From CAYSPT01 sp964432985 (lineage in GTDB: Bacteria; Muiribacteriota; CAYSPT01): a DNA stretch of 9,770 bases. Position 1 is the stretch's first letter, and every line of letters begins with the position of its first letter. A model generated the notes under the pieces. The model was not told the origin of the DNA and did no database searches. It saw only the letters and a list, made by a program, of their open reading frames with translations. Shown one piece after another: positions 6,932 through 9,770 of this stretch. The DNA lies in assembly GCA_964432985.1 (NCBI GenBank), contig CAYSPT010000115.1, forward strand, positions 1-9,770. Reading direction: 5' to 3'. The translations under genes and the position numbers were made by a program.

Positions 6932-7644
6932 AGCAGACACCCTTCCTGACCGTTGTTGTGCCATGCCATAATGAGGAGCAATCCCTATCTTCCCTGTGTT
7001 CCAGCCTCGAGAGGGTATTGACGGATTCCCTCGGTGATTCCTGGGAAGTCATCCTTGTTGATGATGCCAGCACGGACGGTACGCTCTCCGTTATGGGTCA
7101 TTTCTATCAAACGAACGATTGCTTCATCGTGATCCACCTGGCTGCCCGGGGAGGGCAGACCGGTTCCTTTAAGGCAGCCTTTAAAAGAGCCCGGGGTGAA
7201 TACATTATCCGCATGGATGGGGACGGCCAGGATGATCCGGAAGATCTTCCTCTGTTCCTGGATAAACTACGCGGCGGAGCAGAACTTGTGGTCGGGATAC
7301 GAAAGCAGCGCAAACATGCACGAGCATTGAAAATAACCACCAACACTTTTGACATGTTGATGCGGCTGATTCTGGGCTCCCCGCTGCATTCTCACAGTGC
7401 AAGCTTTGTCGCCTTTAAAGCATACCTGGTGAAAAATATTCCATTTCGAAAAAACGATCACCGGCACCTCCCACTCATAGCTCTCAAACGGGGAGCGCAG
7501 CATATCGAAGAAATAGACGTAAAGCACCACAAACGGTCAGCGGGTAAGTCAAAATATAATGCTGCAAAAAAAATAGTATGGGGCATACCGGAAGTTATCA
7601 TGTTTCTCATCCGCTACAAAAGAGGACTGTACGATTTGCAGTAA
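6928..7644 (+). CDS. GT2 glycosyltransferase, polyprenyl-phosphate sugar synthase-like (DPM1/ArnC/GtrB type)
   Basis: This 238-residue GT-A-fold enzyme has the N-terminal strand VVVPCHNEE (9-17), the nucleotide-binding DDASTDGT (45-52) and a DxD-type metal motif MDGDGQDDPEDLP (96-108). It also has RSAGKSKYN (203-211), the Arg..Gly.Ser.Tyr motif typical of dolichol-phosphate-mannose synthase and ArnC/GtrB families. Those enzymes move a sugar from a nucleotide to polyprenyl phosphate at the cytoplasmic face of the membrane. ArnC and GtrB carry two C-terminal membrane helices. Here the protein stops after one moderately hydrophobic stretch (VWGIPEVIMFLI), so it is the compact, DPM1-like form. 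AGGAG at 6912-6916 lies 11 bases from the ATG. The start overlaps the aminotransferase stop. A direct glycan-elongating role is the alternative. Confidence 0.82.
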   Translation: MKQTPFLTVVVPCHNEEQSLSSLCSSLERVLTDSLGDSWEVILVDDASTDGTLSVMGHFYQTNDCFIVIHLAARGGQTGSFKAAFKRARGEYIIRMDGDGQDDPEDLPLFLDKLRGGAELVVGIRKQRKHARALKITTNTFDMLMRLILGSPLHSHSASFVAFKAYLVKNIPFRKNDHRHLPLIALKRGAQHIEEIDVKHHKRSAGKSKYNAAKKIVWGIPEVIMFLIRYKRGLYDLQ

Positions 7645-7657
7645 CATTTCAGATTTG

Positions 7658-7663
7658 AAAGGA
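7658..7663 (+). promoter_or_regulatory. Probable ribosome binding site of the formyltransferase gene
   Basis: AAAGGA lies 12 bases before the ATG at 7676, slightly longer than usual. The frame could also open at TTG 7655, but that codon overlaps this site. The fold begins directly at MRILFAG, as in the related methionyl-tRNA formyltransferase start, so 7676 is preferred. Confidence 0.5.
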
Positions 7664-7675
7664 TTAACAGCACGC

Positions 7676-8593
7676 ATGAGAATTCTTTTTGCCGGAGATA
7701 ATAAACGAGCGGAGTTGTGTTTAGAAGCGTTACTCAAGAAACGATGGAATATCATAGGGACTATTCTCAACTCCTATTCAACACCCGACAATCGCGTCAG
7801 GCATCTGGCGCTTTCTCATTCAATCCCGGTTTTTCAATTCCGTAATATAAACCGCTCATCTGCGAGGGGCGCACTCGCAGACCTCAAACCTGATCTATTG
7901 GTGTTGTGTGGGTACAATCAAATTCTAAAAAGCAAGGTAATCTCCATGCCCGGCCAGGGGGCCATTAATCTTCATGGTGGAAAGCTCCCGCAATACAGAG
8001 GTTCTTCCGTGTTGAACTGGGCGTTGATCAATGGCGAGAAAGAAGCGGGGGTTTCGATTATTTTTGTCGATGAGGGAATTGATACCGGCGACGTAATTGC
8101 CCAGAAAATATTTCCAATTGCACTTGATAACACTATACATGACCTGTATGAGAAGACCTATGAAATTTTTCCGCCGCTTCTCAATGAAGTGCTGGATCAA
8201 ATACAGAATAAATCAGTCCGGCGCATTCAACAGGATGAATCACAGGCCTGTTATTATCACAAGCGCCATCCTGCCGACGGGTTGATCAACTGGAATAACA
8301 TGTCGGCCAGTCAGGTATATGACTTAGTGAGGGCTTTGACACGCCCGTGTCCCGGGGCATTTACTTACTATGAGGGGAAAAAACTGATACTTTGGAAAGC
8401 CTCGCTGTTGAACGAAACCGTCCGGGGGATTCCGGGTAGAATCTGTTTTAACAGGGGAACCAGTTCGGTTGTTATCGCCAGGGATAAAGGCCTGTTGCTT
8501 GATATAGTCCAGCTAGAGGGAGAAAACGAAAACACCGCTTCAAAAATACTCAAAAAGAAAGGAACCAACCTTGGCTTGAATAGTGCACAATGA
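7676..8593 (+). CDS. N10-formyltetrahydrofolate-dependent sugar N-formyltransferase, ArnA N-domain-like
   Basis: The predicted reaction is formylation of an amino nucleotide sugar. The 305-residue protein begins with the Rossmann-like MRILFAG. Its active-site segment INLHGGKLPQYRG has Asn98 and His100, and VDEGIDTGD contains Asp136. The spacing Asn, His+2, Asp+36 is identical to the ArnA triad Asn102/His104/Asp140. The C-terminal subdomain (about 200-300) has HPADGLINWNNMSASQVYDLVRAL and PCPGAF, as in Fmt/ArnA C-subdomains. Length is close to that of the free-standing ArnA formyltransferase domain. It is not the housekeeping Fmt, judging by the GGKLPQYRG loop (Fmt usually has SLLP.(W/Y)RG) and its place next to a sugar aminotransferase. 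The gene looks more AT-rich than its neighbours. It follows GT2 after 31 bases. Confidence 0.88.
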   Translation: MRILFAGDNKRAELCLEALLKKRWNIIGTILNSYSTPDNRVRHLALSHSIPVFQFRNINRSSARGALADLKPDLLVLCGYNQILKSKVISMPGQGAINLHGGKLPQYRGSSVLNWALINGEKEAGVSIIFVDEGIDTGDVIAQKIFPIALDNTIHDLYEKTYEIFPPLLNEVLDQIQNKSVRRIQQDESQACYYHKRHPADGLINWNNMSASQVYDLVRALTRPCPGAFTYYEGKKLILWKASLLNETVRGIPGRICFNRGTSSVVIARDKGLLLDIVQLEGENENTASKILKKKGTNLGLNSAQ

Positions 8594-8600
8594 AGTGCAC
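8583..8600 (+). repeat. Short inverted repeat spanning the formyltransferase stop codon
   Basis: Two GTGCAC hexamers (8583-8588 and 8595-8600) flank six bases that include the TGA stop. Each hexamer is itself palindromic, so the pair reads as both direct and inverted repeat. A 6-bp stem with a 6-base loop could form, 18 bases before the next ATG. There is no T-run, so termination is unlikely. It could be chance. Confidence 0.3.
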
Positions 8601-8618
8601 CAGGGTTCAGGTTAAACC

Positions 8619-9662
8619 ATGAAGATAGTACTCAATGATGTCAAGCACGGAATGGAGCTCGGAAGCTCCAGGCTTTACATCCATAATGTTCACCACTGGT
8701 TTCAGCAATTGGGGTACGACTCCTGTGTAAACGATTTTTCCCGGTATAAGCAGTTCGACGTGGCCATATTTGGAAAGGACATGGAGTTCACCTACCTTCA
8801 GGAGGCTAAACAGCAGAATCCCCGCCTGGTGTGCGGGCGTATTCATCCAACAGATCTTACTGAGAACGGCCGCATGTACCTGGAGAACAGCGATTTTATA
8901 ATGGTCGGATCCATAACCGAAAAGGAGCACTTCGCCCGGTTTGGTATGCCCACATTCTATTTTCCCCAGATCGAACGCCTGTTCACCAGAATAAAAAAAC
9001 ACACTGATCATTCACCTGTACATATCGGATACCACGGCAACCTGAACCATCTGAACCACTTATCTCCCGAACTGATCGAAGCCCTGGAAATTCTGGACAG
9101 AGAGACTCCCATTAAACTTATCGCCATATACAACATCAAGGGACTGGGGACATGGCGGCACAATCGGCCGCGGATAGATATCGAAGATGTTCAGTGGGAC
9201 ATACACACTGTTGAAGAACAGCTTCAGCGGTGTGACATCGGCCTCGTGCCGGGATTGGGCACGTTCCATAGCTGGCAGAAACAATTGTTTTTCAAGCTGT
9301 TAAAGTTATTCAATCGGAAGCAAAGGTATTACTCCAGCGACTATCTTATCCGGTTCAAACCTAACACCAACGCCGGGCGGGCCTTCGTGTTTCATCAACT
9401 AGGCATCCCGGTGGTGTCAGATTTCATGCCGACCAGTTTTCACATCCTGACAGACCCCCGCTGCGGTTACCTGGCCTCGTCGAAAGAAGGATGGCTGCAA
9501 GCGTTCAGGGAGCTTTGTGCTTCCGCGGAAATTCGGCAGGCAATAGCCGAAAACGCGCTTCTGGCATTCAAACGTCTCTACGACCCCCTGGACTGGGCGA
9601 AGCGGTATTATCGGTTCCTGGAGCGCCTGGTGGAACAGCGGTCGTTGATTCAGAGCACATAG
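8619..9662 (+). CDS. GT-B-fold glycosyltransferase (GT4-like)
   Basis: This 347-residue protein has two halves. The first, about 1-130, contains VAIFGKD and GRIHPTDL and ends near FYFPQIERL. The second starts at the interdomain IGYHGNLNHL (136-145). The C-terminal half has CDIGLVPG (205-212) and the acceptor/donor-site region FKPNTNAGRAFVFHQLGIPVV (start near 247), then the closing CGYLASS..GW helix pattern. This resembles the sugar-nucleotide-binding half of GT1/GT4 enzymes. The usual E-x7-E motif is not evident: Asn-Ala-Gly-Arg-Ala-Phe stands where a Glu is common. The start is ATG 8619 after a weak CAGG (8608-8611). It likely adds one sugar to the locus glycan in the cytoplasm. Donor and linkage are unknown. 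It could also belong to an uncharacterised GT-B family. Confidence 0.75.
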   Translation: MKIVLNDVKHGMELGSSRLYIHNVHHWFQQLGYDSCVNDFSRYKQFDVAIFGKDMEFTYLQEAKQQNPRLVCGRIHPTDLTENGRMYLENSDFIMVGSITEKEHFARFGMPTFYFPQIERLFTRIKKHTDHSPVHIGYHGNLNHLNHLSPELIEALEILDRETPIKLIAIYNIKGLGTWRHNRPRIDIEDVQWDIHTVEEQLQRCDIGLVPGLGTFHSWQKQLFFKLLKLFNRKQRYYSSDYLIRFKPNTNAGRAFVFHQLGIPVVSDFMPTSFHILTDPRCGYLASSKEGWLQAFRELCASAEIRQAIAENALLAFKRLYDPLDWAKRYYRFLERLVEQRSLIQST

Positions 9663-9696
9663 TGCTGATGGTATTTCAAAAGGAGACCACGGTTAC

Positions 9697-9770
9697 ATGA
9701 ATATAGGGCAGACAACATTGACCCTGTTTTTCACCGGCGGAGTCAGTCTGAAGACCTGGGACGAGGTAGG
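9697..9770 (+). CDS. Glycosyltransferase, N-terminal fragment (cut by window edge)
   Basis: Only 24 codons are present. AGGAG at 9681-9685 precedes the ATG by 11 bases, and the gene begins 34 bases after the previous stop. The translation has a hydrophobic first strand (TLTLFFTGG) followed by VSLKTWDEVG, which I associate with the donor/acceptor loop at the start of GT4-type glycosyltransferases. The rest lies outside the window, so family and substrate remain provisional. It is oriented with the operon and would continue the glycan assembly set. Confidence 0.6.
   Translation, partial: MNIGQTTLTLFFTGGVSLKTWDEV

Noticed and set aside
7676..8593. Housekeeping methionyl-tRNA formyltransferase (fmt)
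   Set aside because: The active-site loop reads GGKLPQYRG, the gene is embedded next to a sugar aminotransferase, and no def or other translation gene is nearby. A sugar formyltransferase fits better.

Overview
The window is a surface-glycan biosynthesis locus from a bacterium. An ABC-2 polysaccharide exporter of the Wzm/Wzt type (with the extra C-terminal domain on Wzt) and a sialic-acid-type synthase suggest a Gram-negative-like envelope with an ABC-exported O-antigen or capsule. Base composition is near 50% GC. No ribosomal or other phylogenetic marker is present, so I do not assign a phylum. There is no transposase, CRISPR array, tRNA or rRNA.

Layout. Positions 1-211 (minus strand) hold the 5' end of a neuB-like nonulosonate synthase that runs off the left edge. 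A 171-base divergent spacer carries a good minus-strand promoter. Everything from 383 to the right edge is on the plus strand and tightly packed. Block A (383-4638) is wzm, wzt, a PAPS-type sulfotransferase and a polytopic GT-C-like membrane protein, joined by a 1-base gap, a 7-base overlap and a 4-base overlap. A 159-base spacer with a palindrome, repeated GGTTTA hexamers and a plausible promoter separates it from block B. Block B (4798-9770+) is an NAD-dependent sugar epimerase-like SDR, a DegT-family sugar aminotransferase, a dolichol-phosphate-mannose-synthase-like GT2, an N-formyltransferase, a GT-B glycosyltransferase and the start of a second glycosyltransferase.

How the genes may work together. 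The SDR, aminotransferase and formyltransferase look like steps in making an N-formylated amino sugar nucleotide. The GT2 resembles enzymes that load sugars onto a polyprenyl phosphate, and the GT-C-like protein resembles enzymes that use such lipid-linked sugars on the outer face of the inner membrane. The order aminotransferase, GT2, formyltransferase is the same as arnB-arnC-arnA of the lipid A aminoarabinose operon. The decarboxylase half of ArnA and the ArnD deformylase are not seen here. Wzm/Wzt would export a separate or the same lipid-linked glycan, and the sulfotransferase would add sulfate. This is a reading of family and context. No substrate can be fixed from the sequence alone.

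The most interesting points are the arnBCA-like gene order outside a normal arn operon, and the sulfotransferase gene overlapping a wzt that has a C-terminal glycan-recognition-type domain.
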